The notes under the pieces were generated by a model. That model ran no database searches. It saw only the letters and a list, made by a program, of their open reading frames with translations, and was not told where the DNA came from. 62,121 bases of DNA from Planktothrix tepida PCC 9214 (GTDB taxonomy: Bacteria > Cyanobacteriota > Cyanobacteriia > Cyanobacteriales > Microcoleaceae), in assembly GCF_900009145.1 (NCBI RefSeq), contig NZ_LN889817.1, positions 82,403 through 144,523 on the forward strand. Reading direction: 5' to 3'. Shown piece by piece: positions 9,702 to 18,335 of this stretch. Both the position numbers and the translations under genes were made by a program. The stretch's first letter is position 1. Each line of letters begins with the position of its first letter.

Positions 9702-12700
9702 TTGCTAGAGTTTAACCCTCATGGCTATTATGGCATCGGGAGTAATATTGTGACTGAGGGACAAAAAACTAATAAACCTCTATTTTCTCAACATTATTTA
9801 GAGCATCGCCTTCAGGACTGTCCAGAATGGCAAATTGATGTGACTGAGGGGTTTAAGCAGTTAAAAAATCTCTATCAGTCCAAACAAGATTTATTACCGA
9901 CGTTGAGTGAAGCGCAAACGGAGGATTTATTAATTCAACCGATATTAGAAATTTTAGGATTGAGTTATATTCCTCAAGTCACAATTCGGGCAAAAGGTCG
10001 TGCTGAACGTCCTGATTATGCTTTATTTAACAATGAAATAGAACGGGATCAAGCCTATCCTTTACAAACTGATGAAACCGCGTTTTATTCTAGGGTAATT
10101 GCGATCGCAGAAGCTAAATATTGGCAACGTCCCCTCAGTAAAGTTTCGACTAACGATCAACGGGATATTTATAAAAATACTAACCCATCCTTTCAGATTG
10201 CTAACTATTTAATGGGGACGGGAGTAGACTGGGGAATTTTAACCAATGGTCGAGAATGGCGACTCTATTATCGTCAAGCTTCTTCCAAAGCAACGGAATT
10301 TTATCAAGTCGATTTATTAGAGCTTTTATCAGCAGAAAATTTAGATCAATTCAAATATTTTTGGTTATTTTTTCGTCAGGAAGCCTTTGTTAAAGACCCC
10401 CAAGGACGTAATTTTTTAGAACGAGTACGCGAAGGAAGTACCACATACTCAACGCGAGTGGGGAATGAGTTAAAAGCCTTAGTATTTGATCGAATATTTC
10501 CTAATTTAGCCGGAGGTTTTGTTGCAGATGCAACTCAACGGGGACAACCTGTGACCTCTGAACAGGTTTATGAAGCCACTCTATCATTTCTTTATAAGTT
10601 GTTATTTTTGCTTTATGCGGAAGCCAGAAATCTCCTCCCAATTCAGGGCGATTATCGAGATTATAGCTTGATTCAATTAACACAAGAAGTCGCTGAAAAT
10701 CTTGATCGTCAGAAGAAGTTAAGCCAAACTTCAACCGGAATGTATGATAAATTATTAAATTTATTTAAAATTTTTGATCGAGGCGATCGCGGCTTAGAAG
10801 TTCCTCGATATAATGGAGGTTTATTTCATTTTAATTTTAGTCAAACTGAAGATCAATTAGACTATTCTGCTAATTATTTCTTATCTCAATTTAAACTATC
10901 TGATGCAGTATTAGCTCCTGTTTTAGACTTATTAGCGCGATTTGAAGGACAACCCATTGATTATAGTTTTTTAGGCGTGCGACAGTTGGGGTCAATTTAT
11001 GAAGGGTTATTAGAATATCGAGTGATTATTAAAGACGCGCTGACAGGAAATATTTATTTAGAAAATGATAAAGGCGATCGCAAAGCAACGGGCTCTTATT
11101 ACACCCCTGATTATATCGTTAAATACATTGTTAGTCATACTTTAAAACCTATTTTAGAACAGCGATCACAACGATTTGCTGAACTGATGACGCAAATTCA
11201 GCAACTGCAAAATCAATTACAAGATCAACGGTTAGGACAGCAAAGTTTAAACGGATTAAAAAAGGATTTAAAACGCTTACAGCGAGACGCACAAACCACT
11301 TTACTCGATATAAAAATTTTTGATCCAGCAATGGGAAGCGGTCACTTTTTAGTTGAAGCAGTGGATTATTTAACGGATGAACTTATTCATATTTTATCCC
11401 AATATCCCGAACAAAATCCAGTTTTAGAAATGCTCGATCAAACCCGTCAAAGCATTTTAAGTAATTTAGAACAACAGGGAATTACCATTAATCCCGATAG
11501 ACTAGAACCCACTCAATTATTACAACGGGTGGTGATGAAACGTTGTATTTATGGGGTGGATTTAAACCCGATGGCGGTAGAATTAGCCAAGGTTAGTTTA
11601 TGGCTACATTCCTTTACAATAGGTGCGCCTCTAAGTTTTTTAGACCATCATTTACGTTGTGGAAATTCATTAATTGGGATAACTGCGAGGGAAGCAGAAG
11701 CAAAAATGGCAGCCAATGAAACCGGACAGTTAAGTTTACTAACAGGGCCATTTGTGGAATTATTAAAAGCAGCAGAAATTATGCGGGGTGTGAGTGTTTT
11801 GAGTGATGCGACCTTTGCTGAAGTTGAACAAAGTGAAAAGTTATTTCGGTCTTTTGATCAAGCTGCAAAACCTTATAAACGGTTATTAGATATTTATGTT
11901 TCTCAGTTTTTTGGAATTAAACAAGCTCAGAATTTTTTAGAGAGATTTGGTACTCATGCAATTACAGCTAATCCCAATCAGATGAACAAAGCAGATGCAG
12001 CCATTTATGAAGAAGCGCAAAAACTCAGTGATGAAAAACGGTTTTTCCATTGGGATTTGGAATTTCCAGAAGTATTTATTGATTTAGAAAATGCTAATTG
12101 GAAAGAAAATTCAGGGTTTGATGCAGTGGTAGGAAATCCACCTTATGATATTTTAGCAGAGAAAGAGAGAAAAGAAAATCTAGGCTATTTCATTAATTAC
12201 CTAAAATCTAATCCAGTTTTTGCTCCTAGTCTCGGAGGAAAACTAGATTTATTTAGATTATTTATTTGTCGATCAGATTATTTGATCTCTCCAGTTGGAT
12301 TTGTTGGTCTGATTATTCCAATGTCTCTTTTAGCAGACCAACAAGCTATTTCTCTCAGAAAATTTTTGTTACAAGAAAATAAAATTTGTCAGGTTAATGC
12401 TTTTCCTCAGAAAGACGATCCAAATCTAAGAATTTTTAAGGAAGCAAAACTCCCCACTTGTATTATTATTCTAAATAGATCTGTAAGTAACAAACCTATT
12501 GAAGTTACAGTCCATCCTGGTAATCTTCTGGAAGAAATTTCAGGAAATTTTTCTTGTAGTCTAACTGAAATTGAGGCATTAGATGATGATAATTTGCCTA
12601 TTCCTCTACTTTCATCTAATCAAGAAGTTAACGTATTAAAACGATTTAATTCTCCCAATAAAATCCAAAAAATTAACAATATTTTCCTAACTTATCAAGG

Positions 12701-13691
12701 AGAAATCAATGAAACGACAATGGATCATTTAATCAGTACAAATCTGAATAGTGGCTCTCGAATATTAAGAGGAGGAAATGTACAGCGATATGAATTTATC
12801 CCTGAACCTAAACAGGGTATGGCAAAATATCTGAATGTCACTGAATATTATCAGCAAATTGGAGGAGAGCGAACTGCTCATACCCTTCAACCCCGAATTG
12901 GCTACCAGAGAAATGCTGCTCTTGATAGTTGGAAACGTCTAATTTTTGCACCTTTGCCAACTCCTTGCTATTGTTTTGATAGCGTTTCCTATTTTTTGGT
13001 TGAAAATCATAATTTCTCTTTAGCATTACTCGCATTGCTCAATTCTCGTCTGCTGGAATGGAGATTTAGGTTAACTAGCACCAATAATCATGTCAGTACA
13101 TCAGAAATTGCTGCTTTACCGATTCCAAAATTCACGTTCACAACTCCAACAGATCGCCGCCAAAAATCCCTAGAAAATGTGATCGCACTTTATAACCAAT
13201 ATCAAACCAATGGCAACTCCGAACCCATTTTATCCCAAATTGATGATCACCTGAACCAACAACCCGAAGAAGCCGATATAATTCACGATTTATTAGCCTA
13301 TTTAGCCGAACAAATGATTGAACTCAATAAACAAAAACAAGCCGAAATCCAAAGTTTTTTGCAATGGTTAGAATGCTTTCTCGGTTGCCCAATTGACAGT
13401 TTAACCAATAAATCTAAAATTCAGAATTATTTAGGAGACTACTACAAAAACGAACCCCATATCAGCTTTGATGAATTAATTTCTGTGTTAAATAAAAACA
13501 AAAAGAAAATTAAAATCGATCCGGTTAACCGAAAAGAACAACAAACTTTAAAAAAGGAATATCAAAACAGTTTAAACACCCTATTACCCCTCAAAAACCA
13601 GTTAATCAGATGTGATCAACTCATAGATGCGACCGTTTATAAACTCTATGGATTAACAGAAGAAGAAATTGCTATTGTAGAGGGAAGATGA
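9702..13691 (+). CDS. Single-chain Eco57I-like restriction-modification enzyme
   Basis: Fused restriction endonuclease and N6-adenine DNA methyltransferase (type IIG-like) of 1329 residues. A PD-(D/E)XK nuclease core is visible at the N-terminus, with Asp115 in RPDYAL and Glu147-x-Lys149 in AEAKYW. A long helical linker follows. The methyltransferase has the SAM-binding motif DPAMGSGHFLVEA near 541 and catalytic NPPY near 811. A C-terminal target-recognition and coiled region completes it. The frame opens at TTG 9702, and a GTG sixteen codons later (VTEGQ) is a possible alternative. One chain carries all activities, so no partner subunit is needed. No frameshift is seen, so the enzyme looks intact. 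The recognition site cannot be read from the sequence. Confidence 0.9.
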   Translation: MLEFNPHGYYGIGSNIVTEGQKTNKPLFSQHYLEHRLQDCPEWQIDVTEGFKQLKNLYQSKQDLLPTLSEAQTEDLLIQPILEILGLSYIPQVTIRAKGRAERPDYALFNNEIERDQAYPLQTDETAFYSRVIAIAEAKYWQRPLSKVSTNDQRDIYKNTNPSFQIANYLMGTGVDWGILTNGREWRLYYRQASSKATEFYQVDLLELLSAENLDQFKYFWLFFRQEAFVKDPQGRNFLERVREGSTTYSTRVGNELKALVFDRIFPNLAGGFVADATQRGQPVTSEQVYEATLSFLYKLLFLLYAEARNLLPIQGDYRDYSLIQLTQEVAENLDRQKKLSQTSTGMYDKLLNLFKIFDRGDRGLEVPRYNGGLFHFNFSQTEDQLDYSANYFLSQFKLSDAVLAPVLDLLARFEGQPIDYSFLGVRQLGSIYEGLLEYRVIIKDALTGNIYLENDKGDRKATGSYYTPDYIVKYIVSHTLKPILEQRSQRFAELMTQIQQLQNQLQDQRLGQQSLNGLKKDLKRLQRDAQTTLLDIKIFDPAMGSGHFLVEAVDYLTDELIHILSQYPEQNPVLEMLDQTRQSILSNLEQQGITINPDRLEPTQLLQRVVMKRCIYGVDLNPMAVELAKVSLWLHSFTIGAPLSFLDHHLRCGNSLIGITAREAEAKMAANETGQLSLLTGPFVELLKAAEIMRGVSVLSDATFAEVEQSEKLFRSFDQAAKPYKRLLDIYVSQFFGIKQAQNFLERFGTHAITANPNQMNKADAAIYEEAQKLSDEKRFFHWDLEFPEVFIDLENANWKENSGFDAVVGNPPYDILAEKERKENLGYFINYLKSNPVFAPSLGGKLDLFRLFICRSDYLISPVGFVGLIIPMSLLADQQAISLRKFLLQENKICQVNAFPQKDDPNLRIFKEAKLPTCIIILNRSVSNKPIEVTVHPGNLLEEISGNFSCSLTEIEALDDDNLPIPLLSSNQEVNVLKRFNSPNKIQKINNIFLTYQGEINETTMDHLISTNLNSGSRILRGGNVQRYEFIPEPKQGMAKYLNVTEYYQQIGGERTAHTLQPRIGYQRNAALDSWKRLIFAPLPTPCYCFDSVSYFLVENHNFSLALLALLNSRLLEWRFRLTSTNNHVSTSEIAALPIPKFTFTTPTDRRQKSLENVIALYNQYQTNGNSEPILSQIDDHLNQQPEEADIIHDLLAYLAEQMIELNKQKQAEIQSFLQWLECFLGCPIDSLTNKSKIQNYLGDYYKNEPHISFDELISVLNKNKKKIKIDPVNRKEQQTLKKEYQNSLNTLLPLKNQLIRCDQLIDATVYKLYGLTEEEIAIVEGR

Positions 13692-13803
13692 GCCAAATCA
13701 ATACTTGAATCTCGTCCCTAGACAGGAGCCTCGGAATGCCAAGAAAAGGCTCTGACTTCTATTAATATAAGGACGGTCGGCACAGCCTCTAAAATAGCAC
13801 TTT

Positions 13804-13859
13804 TTCCCTGTTCCCTGTTCCCTGTTCCCTGTTCCCTGTTCCCTGTTCCCTGTTCCCTG
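13804..13859. repeat. Heptanucleotide array (TTCCCTG)x8
   Basis: Eight perfect head-to-tail copies of TTCCCTG between the restriction-modification gene and the Uma2 gene. It is the longest array of this heptamer family in the window; another lies at 41777-41850. Copy-number variation between strains is typical of such arrays. Confidence 0.95.
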
Positions 13860-13881
13860 TTTACTAATGAGGTAAAACTTT

Positions 13882-14475
13882 ATGATCGCTCAAATTGAAA
13901 AACAAGACCATAAAACCATTGAACAATACCTAGAATTAGAACTCAATTCTCAAGAACGCCATGAATATATAGATGGAGAAATTGTTAGTATGACAGGTGG
14001 AACCCCCAATCATAACAAAATTGCAGGTAATTTTTATGCAGCTTTAAATTTTGCCCTCAAACGTCAACCTTATGAGGTATTTTTTACCGACCAACGCCTC
14101 TGGATTCCTCAAAAACAAATTTATACTTATCCAGATGTTATGATCATTCAAGGAGAATTACAATTTCAAGAAGGCAGAAAAGACACTTTAACGAATCCAA
14201 CATTAATCGCTGAAGTCCTCTCTAAATCTACAGAAGGATATGATCGAGGAGACAAATTTCATGCTTATCGAACTATTCCCACCTTCCAAGAATATCTTTT
14301 AATTGATCAATATCATCACCACGTTGAACAATTCACGAAAACGGATAATGGCAAATGGTTACTCTCCGAATATGAAGGCGAAACTGCCACCTTATCCCTC
14401 GCCTCAGTTACCTTTGAAATTTCCCTAGCTGATATTTACGATAAAGTCGATTTTACCTTGATAGAGCAACAGTAG
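13882..14475 (+). CDS. Uma2 (DUF820) family putative nuclease
   Basis: Member of the Uma2/DUF820 family, which is greatly expanded in cyanobacteria and has a PD-(D/E)XK nuclease-like fold. Its biological role is unproven. The 197 residues are full length. The hallmark features are HEYIDGEIVSMTGGTPNHN, the acidic residue in YPDVMII, and EVLSKSTEGYDRGDKF with the paired Glu and Lys. An ATG at 13882 follows GAGG at about 10 bases. It lies just after the restriction-modification gene, but Uma2 genes occur in many contexts, so a link to that enzyme is not claimed. Confidence 0.88.
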   Translation: MIAQIEKQDHKTIEQYLELELNSQERHEYIDGEIVSMTGGTPNHNKIAGNFYAALNFALKRQPYEVFFTDQRLWIPQKQIYTYPDVMIIQGELQFQEGRKDTLTNPTLIAEVLSKSTEGYDRGDKFHAYRTIPTFQEYLLIDQYHHHVEQFTKTDNGKWLLSEYEGETATLSLASVTFEISLADIYDKVDFTLIEQQ

Positions 14476-14898
14476 GTAGATTTGCCCGATCAGAAAAAAT
14501 ATTAAGACACAGAGACACCAAGAATACTTTGTGTCTTCGGGGTTTTAGACAACCCCAGGAACTCCCTATTACAGTGTCTCTTCATAAGATTCAGGTAGCC
14601 AGTTGTCAAACTGGTCTAGGGATAACATCGACAACCCCAACAAAATTAGGTGTGATCGAGAGGAAAAAATAGGGTTGTAATACCGATTAAATAAGAGCTT
14701 CAGGGTGATGCACAATTGCTTGATGTAGAGGAATGGACAAAGGCATCTACACAGTTACCTCAGAGAGTGGAACATTCTGATCACTACTTCCAAAGGGCTG
14801 CTTCTACTATTCAAAGTGTAGAGAGTTGAATCAGGAAACACCAAACCGCCTTTCACTCTCGCCTTCTGTACACCGTGCTTTACCCCAGGACATCCATC
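14476..14898. other. hetZ leader region
   Basis: 423 bases ahead of hetZ without a supported gene. It contains a hairpin with arms AAGACACA and TGTGTCTT (about 14503-14537), then the GGGGTT/AACCCC inverted repeat at 14539-14556. The rest shows no clear repeat. A long leader is consistent with the complex upstream regions known for hetZ in heterocystous species. Confidence 0.5.
14539..14556. promoter_or_regulatory. Candidate HetR-type palindrome upstream of hetZ
   Basis: Inverted repeat GGGGTT, six-base spacer, AACCCC, about 340 bp upstream of the hetZ ATG. HetR in Anabaena binds a GGGGTCTAACCCC-type palindrome upstream of hetP and hetZ. The present site keeps the G4 and C4 arms but has a longer centre. 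Calling it a HetR site is inference from position and partial similarity. Confidence 0.3.
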
Positions 14899-16080
14899 AT
14901 GTTTGCACAAGAAATTTCTATTCAAGATTCTCAAGTTACCCTCAATTCTATTAATCCTCAAGCCTTAGCTCAAATCTTATTACAAGAATTGCAAACAACG
15001 GTCAAAACCCTTCCCGCTAGTGGTCGGGCGGTGACGCTGCGGATGGCCTTAGAAGTCGAACGCATTTGCGAAAAAAGCAACCGCATTCAAACCTCTGGCG
15101 AAGTGCAAACCTGGCAACTCAGTTTAGCTCGTCATCGCTTGCAAAAGTGCTTAGAATATTACAAACTCGGTTCTCGTCAAGGTCGGGTAGAACTCCATTC
15201 TAATTTAGCCGCGATGGTGTACCGTCACGTTGCTTCCTTTGAGTCTCAGTTAAGCTTTCAAGCTCGTTACAACTTAATTGAAGATTTTCTGCAAGGGTTT
15301 TATGTCGAGTGTTTACGGGCTTTCCGTCGGGAACACGTTATGGAAGCCGACTATACTCCTCGCACTCGTTTAGAATTAGCAGAATACATGGCATTTACCG
15401 AACAGTATGCCAAACGTCAAATTGGTTTACCCGGTCGCAACCGTCAACGGTTAATTGTATTACGCGCCCAAGGGTTTGCTAAAGGTCAACCTCCTGAAAC
15501 GTCTATGGATATTGAATTAGCCGTTGAAGGGGGCAAAACCGAAGAAGCGGAAGCTCAAAGTCGGACATCGGCGATGCAGCAAATTCGGGAAAAAATGGTA
15601 TCTGAAACTCCTGACCCGGCTGAAAGTGTTTTACGCGATCGCGTTATTTCTGAACTGGTTCAATATTTAGAATCTCAAGGACAAAGTGATTGTGTCAAAT
15701 ACTTAACCTTGAAAATGCAAGATCTCCAAGCTTGCGATATTGACAAAGCCATGGGGTTAACGGCCCGTCAACGGGACTATCTGCAACAACGGTTTAAATA
15801 CCACGTTGAAAAATTCGCCCGGTCTACCAACTGGAAACTCGTCCATGAATGGTTAGGGGCGGATATTAACCAAAAATTGGGGATGAATAGCCAACAATGG
15901 GAAACCTTTCAAGCTCAATTATCCGCCGATCAACAAACGTTACTGCAACTCAAAGCAACTCAAGAAAGCGATAAAGCGATCGCATCTGCCCTGAAATGTA
16001 CTCCCAAACAAGTCCAAAAACGTTGGGCTAAACTCCTCGACATGGCTTTCAACTACCGTAACACCGAGGCCTTAGCATAA
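14899..16080 (+). CDS. hetZ: HetZ, heterocyst-differentiation regulator homologue
   Basis: Homologue of HetZ, a DNA-binding regulator acting with HetR and PatU3 early in heterocyst commitment in Anabaena. It is also conserved in filamentous species that make no heterocysts. The 393 residues are near full length. Recognisable blocks include SGRAVTLRMALEVERICEKS, WQLSLARHRLQKCLEYY, RQIGLPGRNRQRLIVLRAQ and a C-terminal region ending CTPKQVQKRWAKLLDMAF, which looks like a helix-turn-helix. The ATG at 14899 (MFAQEIS) is chosen; an upstream TTG at 14875 lacks support. The patU3 gene that follows hetZ in Anabaena is absent; a PHP gene follows instead. Confidence 0.9.
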   Translation: MFAQEISIQDSQVTLNSINPQALAQILLQELQTTVKTLPASGRAVTLRMALEVERICEKSNRIQTSGEVQTWQLSLARHRLQKCLEYYKLGSRQGRVELHSNLAAMVYRHVASFESQLSFQARYNLIEDFLQGFYVECLRAFRREHVMEADYTPRTRLELAEYMAFTEQYAKRQIGLPGRNRQRLIVLRAQGFAKGQPPETSMDIELAVEGGKTEEAEAQSRTSAMQQIREKMVSETPDPAESVLRDRVISELVQYLESQGQSDCVKYLTLKMQDLQACDIDKAMGLTARQRDYLQQRFKYHVEKFARSTNWKLVHEWLGADINQKLGMNSQQWETFQAQLSADQQTLLQLKATQESDKAIASALKCTPKQVQKRWAKLLDMAFNYRNTEALA

Positions 16081-16254
16081 TGGGAACTTGTGTTAGGAAA
16101 CAAGGAAACCCTCAACACCTTGTTCCCTGTTCCCTATTTCCTTATATAAGATTTTTAAATTGAAAATTGGTCAATCTTAAGGCTGTCTTGTCGCAACTAC
16201 CGAGTAAATTCGATACAGTAGATTACAGTAACAGTTTATTAAGATTAAGACGCT

Positions 16255-17022
16255 ATGAGTGTTAATCTAACTTCAGCTTCTGAACTTTTGTCGAGGTGGT
16301 TTCACATCCAGACCGGATATGTGGAATCATCGTTATTGATACCTCCTGCCCAAAATAGGTTAGCACTGCAACAGGTCTTTCAAACCTTGAATGCCAGAAG
16401 TTGCCCAACGTCCTATAACTTTCACCTCCATACCCGACGTTCAGATGGCCAACTTGAACCGGATGAAGTCATGCAACAGGCGATTGATATTGGGTTAAAA
16501 GGACTGGCTATTACAGATCACCATACAACCCAAGGGTACAAAGAATCACAACAGTGGTTAGACAACTGGAAACAAAACCATCCCGAACTTGCGAATACAG
16601 CCCCTCAGTTATGGACAGGGGCAGAAATTAATGCTCAGTTATTGGGTGTAGATGTCCATATTTTGGGTTATGCTTTTGATCCTGATGCAGCTTGTCTGCA
16701 ACCCTATCTGCAAGGTGATGCGGCTTTTTTAAAAACCGATGCCTATTATGCTGAAAACGTGATCGCTGCTATTCAAGGAGCAGGAGGGTTGGCTGTTTTA
16801 GCTCATCCAGCCAGGTATCGTCGTCCTTTCACTGAATTGATTGCAGAAGCGGCTCGTTTGGGAATAGATGGCATTGAAGTGTATTATGCCTATCGCCATA
16901 CGAACCCTTGGTCACTTAATACAGAAATCGTCAACCCAGTTAAACAGTTAACCGATAGCTATGGTTTACTAAACACCTGTGGCACCGACACTCATGGTCG
17001 TGATATCTTACTTCGGATTTAA
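16255..17022 (+). CDS. PHP-domain phosphoesterase-like protein
   Basis: Metal-dependent PHP-fold protein of the PolX/HisK/TrpH group; substrates range from histidinol phosphate to nucleic-acid ends. Metal-ligand motifs appear in order: NFHLHTRRSDG near 60, ITDHHTTQG near 88, GAEIN near 124, HILGYAF near 137, LAHPARYRR near 182, and the terminal GTDTHGRD. The 255 residues are complete. An ATG at 16255 gives MSVNLTSASELL, ahead of a roughly 50-residue N-terminal extension of unknown role. It follows hetZ by 174 bp and may be cotranscribed, but no functional link is known. Confidence 0.88.
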   Translation: MSVNLTSASELLSRWFHIQTGYVESSLLIPPAQNRLALQQVFQTLNARSCPTSYNFHLHTRRSDGQLEPDEVMQQAIDIGLKGLAITDHHTTQGYKESQQWLDNWKQNHPELANTAPQLWTGAEINAQLLGVDVHILGYAFDPDAACLQPYLQGDAAFLKTDAYYAENVIAAIQGAGGLAVLAHPARYRRPFTELIAEAARLGIDGIEVYYAYRHTNPWSLNTEIVNPVKQLTDSYGLLNTCGTDTHGRDILLRI

Positions 17023-17075
17023 GTAATGATGCCAGTTCCTCAAATGTTGAGACAGGAGAGTTTTCCCTATTCTAA

Positions 17076-17107
17076 ATAGGGTTCGACATTTTTTGGACGA
17101 ACCCTAT
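17076..17107. terminator. Perfect 10-bp hairpin after PHP gene
   Basis: Arms ATAGGGTTCG and CGAACCCTAT enclose a 12-base T-rich loop. It lies 54 bp past the PHP stop and before the convergent small membrane-protein gene. A T-run does not follow directly, so termination is likely but not certain. Confidence 0.55.
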
Positions 17108-17189
17108 GCTTTGAGTTAATAAAAATACAAGAAGTAACTCAGGATTTCTGCTAATCATGCTTCAGTTAATTTTTCCCCCCTATAGAAAG

Positions 17190-17309
17190 TTAAACTCCAC
17201 CTTTGAGGATCATCATTCCTAAAATTCCCATGAGAAGAATAAAGAACAGAACACTCATCCCGATGGATTGTTGTTCAGGTTGGGTTGAAGGTTTAGACAC
17301 TTTCATCAT
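17190..17309 (-). CDS. Small single-pass membrane protein (39 aa), unrecognised
   Basis: A short open frame encoding 39 residues, too short for usual gene callers. It starts with tandem ATG codons (17309 or 17306). A hydrophilic head KVSKPSTQPEQQS is followed by one hydrophobic helix GMSVLFFILLMGILGMMI and a short LKGGV tail. This is the architecture of small thylakoid complex subunits (NdhP/Q, Psb and Pet low-mass subunits), but I do not recognise the specific family. It lies about 105 bp downstream of the Rre1-type regulator on the same strand. The hydrophilic/TM organisation makes chance unlikely, but expression is unproven. Confidence 0.55.
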   Translation of the reverse strand: MMKVSKPSTQPEQQSIGMSVLFFILLMGILGMMILKGGV

Positions 17310-17414
17310 CACTAAAAATGATAAGCTCTACTCCCTTACAGTAACAGATCTATATAACTTTTGAAGCAGAATCCTTATAAATTGTAAGTTTATGTAACCT
17401 TTCTTCAATATTCC

Positions 17415-18152
17415 TTATTCGGTTAAACCATGTTCAAGAGCATAACGCACTAATTCTGTCCGGCTATTCGTTCCCGTTTTGGTAAACAGACGACTGACAT
17501 ATTTCTCAACATTGCGAACACTGGTTTCTAAATTACGGGCTATTTCTTTATTCATTAATCCCTTTGCGACTAAATCTAAAACACTTTGCTCACGCGGCGT
17601 TAAATCAATTTTAATCGGGGCGGGGGTTTGATGAATTCCGCTTTTGCCTTTTAACATATTTTCAATGCGAGCAATTTGACCTGCTAATGTAGCAATATCT
17701 GGATTTCCATCCCCGGTACTACTCCGCAAAGCAGCTTGTCTTGCTAATAAATTTTTGACAATAACCACTAATTCTTCAGGATCAAAGGGTTTGGATAAAT
17801 ACGCATCACATCCAGCTTGATACCCTTGAATGCGATCACTTTTCATGCCTTTAGCAGTTAGAAAAACAACGGGTAACGCTTTGAAACGAGGGTCTTCCCG
17901 CATTTGTTGTAAAAATTGATAGCCATCGACTCCCGGCATCATAATATCAGTAATGACTAAATCAGGAAGATTTTGTTGCAACAATTCCCATCCTTGTTTA
18001 GCATTACTCGCCACATCAACGGTAAAGTTACTATCTTCTAAATAAGCTTGTACCGCTTCTCGCAGTCCCGGTTCATCGTCCACTAATAACAATCTAGCGG
18101 GAACTTGGGAAACTTCAGCCTCAGATGCAGGAGGATTGATTGAACTCGACAT
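17415..18152 (-). CDS. rre1: NarL-type response regulator, Rre1/Ycf29-like
   Basis: Two-domain transcription factor. A receiver at about 19-135 has LLVDDEPGLREA, the phospho-Asp in VITDIMMPG and Lys in YLSKPFDPEEL. A linker of about 45 residues leads to a LuxR/FixJ helix-turn-helix at about 180-245 (LTPREQSVLDLVAKG, NKEIARNLETSVRNVEKYV). Length and the VQAYLEDS segment match the cyanobacterial Rre1 (slr1783) and plastid Ycf29 group. That group works with the sensor Hik2 in stress and redox signalling. The cognate kinase is not nearby. Family membership is firm; the exact orthologue is inferred from memory of the sequence. Confidence 0.85.
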   Translation of the reverse strand: MSSSINPPASEAEVSQVPARLLLVDDEPGLREAVQAYLEDSNFTVDVASNAKQGWELLQQNLPDLVITDIMMPGVDGYQFLQQMREDPRFKALPVVFLTAKGMKSDRIQGYQAGCDAYLSKPFDPEELVVIVKNLLARQAALRSSTGDGNPDIATLAGQIARIENMLKGKSGIHQTPAPIKIDLTPREQSVLDLVAKGLMNKEIARNLETSVRNVEKYVSRLFTKTGTNSRTELVRYALEHGLTE

Positions 18153-18276
18153 CAGATTAACCTAAATTCAACGTTTTTTTCACTTTAGCGAAAATTTTAA
18201 TTCAATTATACTGATCCAAAGGACGGTTTTTACTTCCTTAACCGTACTTGATAAAATTATAAGATTATGTAAATGC

Positions 18277-18317
18277 AAAGAACGATCGCCTATTTTCTGG
18301 ATCTGCGATCGCTCTTT
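18277..18317 (-). terminator. HIP1-containing terminator hairpin of argH
   Basis: Read on the minus strand, arms AAAGAGCGATCGC and GCGATCGTTCTTT fold with one mismatch around an 15-base loop, ending in TTT. It lies 19 bp beyond the argH stop. The stem uses two HIP1-type octamers, so a genome-wide repeat appears co-opted as a transcription terminator. Confidence 0.7.
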
Positions 18318-18335
18318 CTCGTTTACCAAATAATA

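Noticed and set aside
13804-13859. Possible CRISPR array
   Set aside because: The repeats are directly adjacent 7-mers with no spacers, and there are no cas genes.
9702-14475. Defence island linking the R-M enzyme and the Uma2 gene
   Set aside because: Uma2 genes occur at many unrelated sites in cyanobacteria, and no third defence gene is present. Proximity alone is not enough.
14755-14961. 68-codon minus-strand frame in the hetZ leader
   Set aside because: It overlaps the hetZ start and has no recognisable motif or ribosome binding site.
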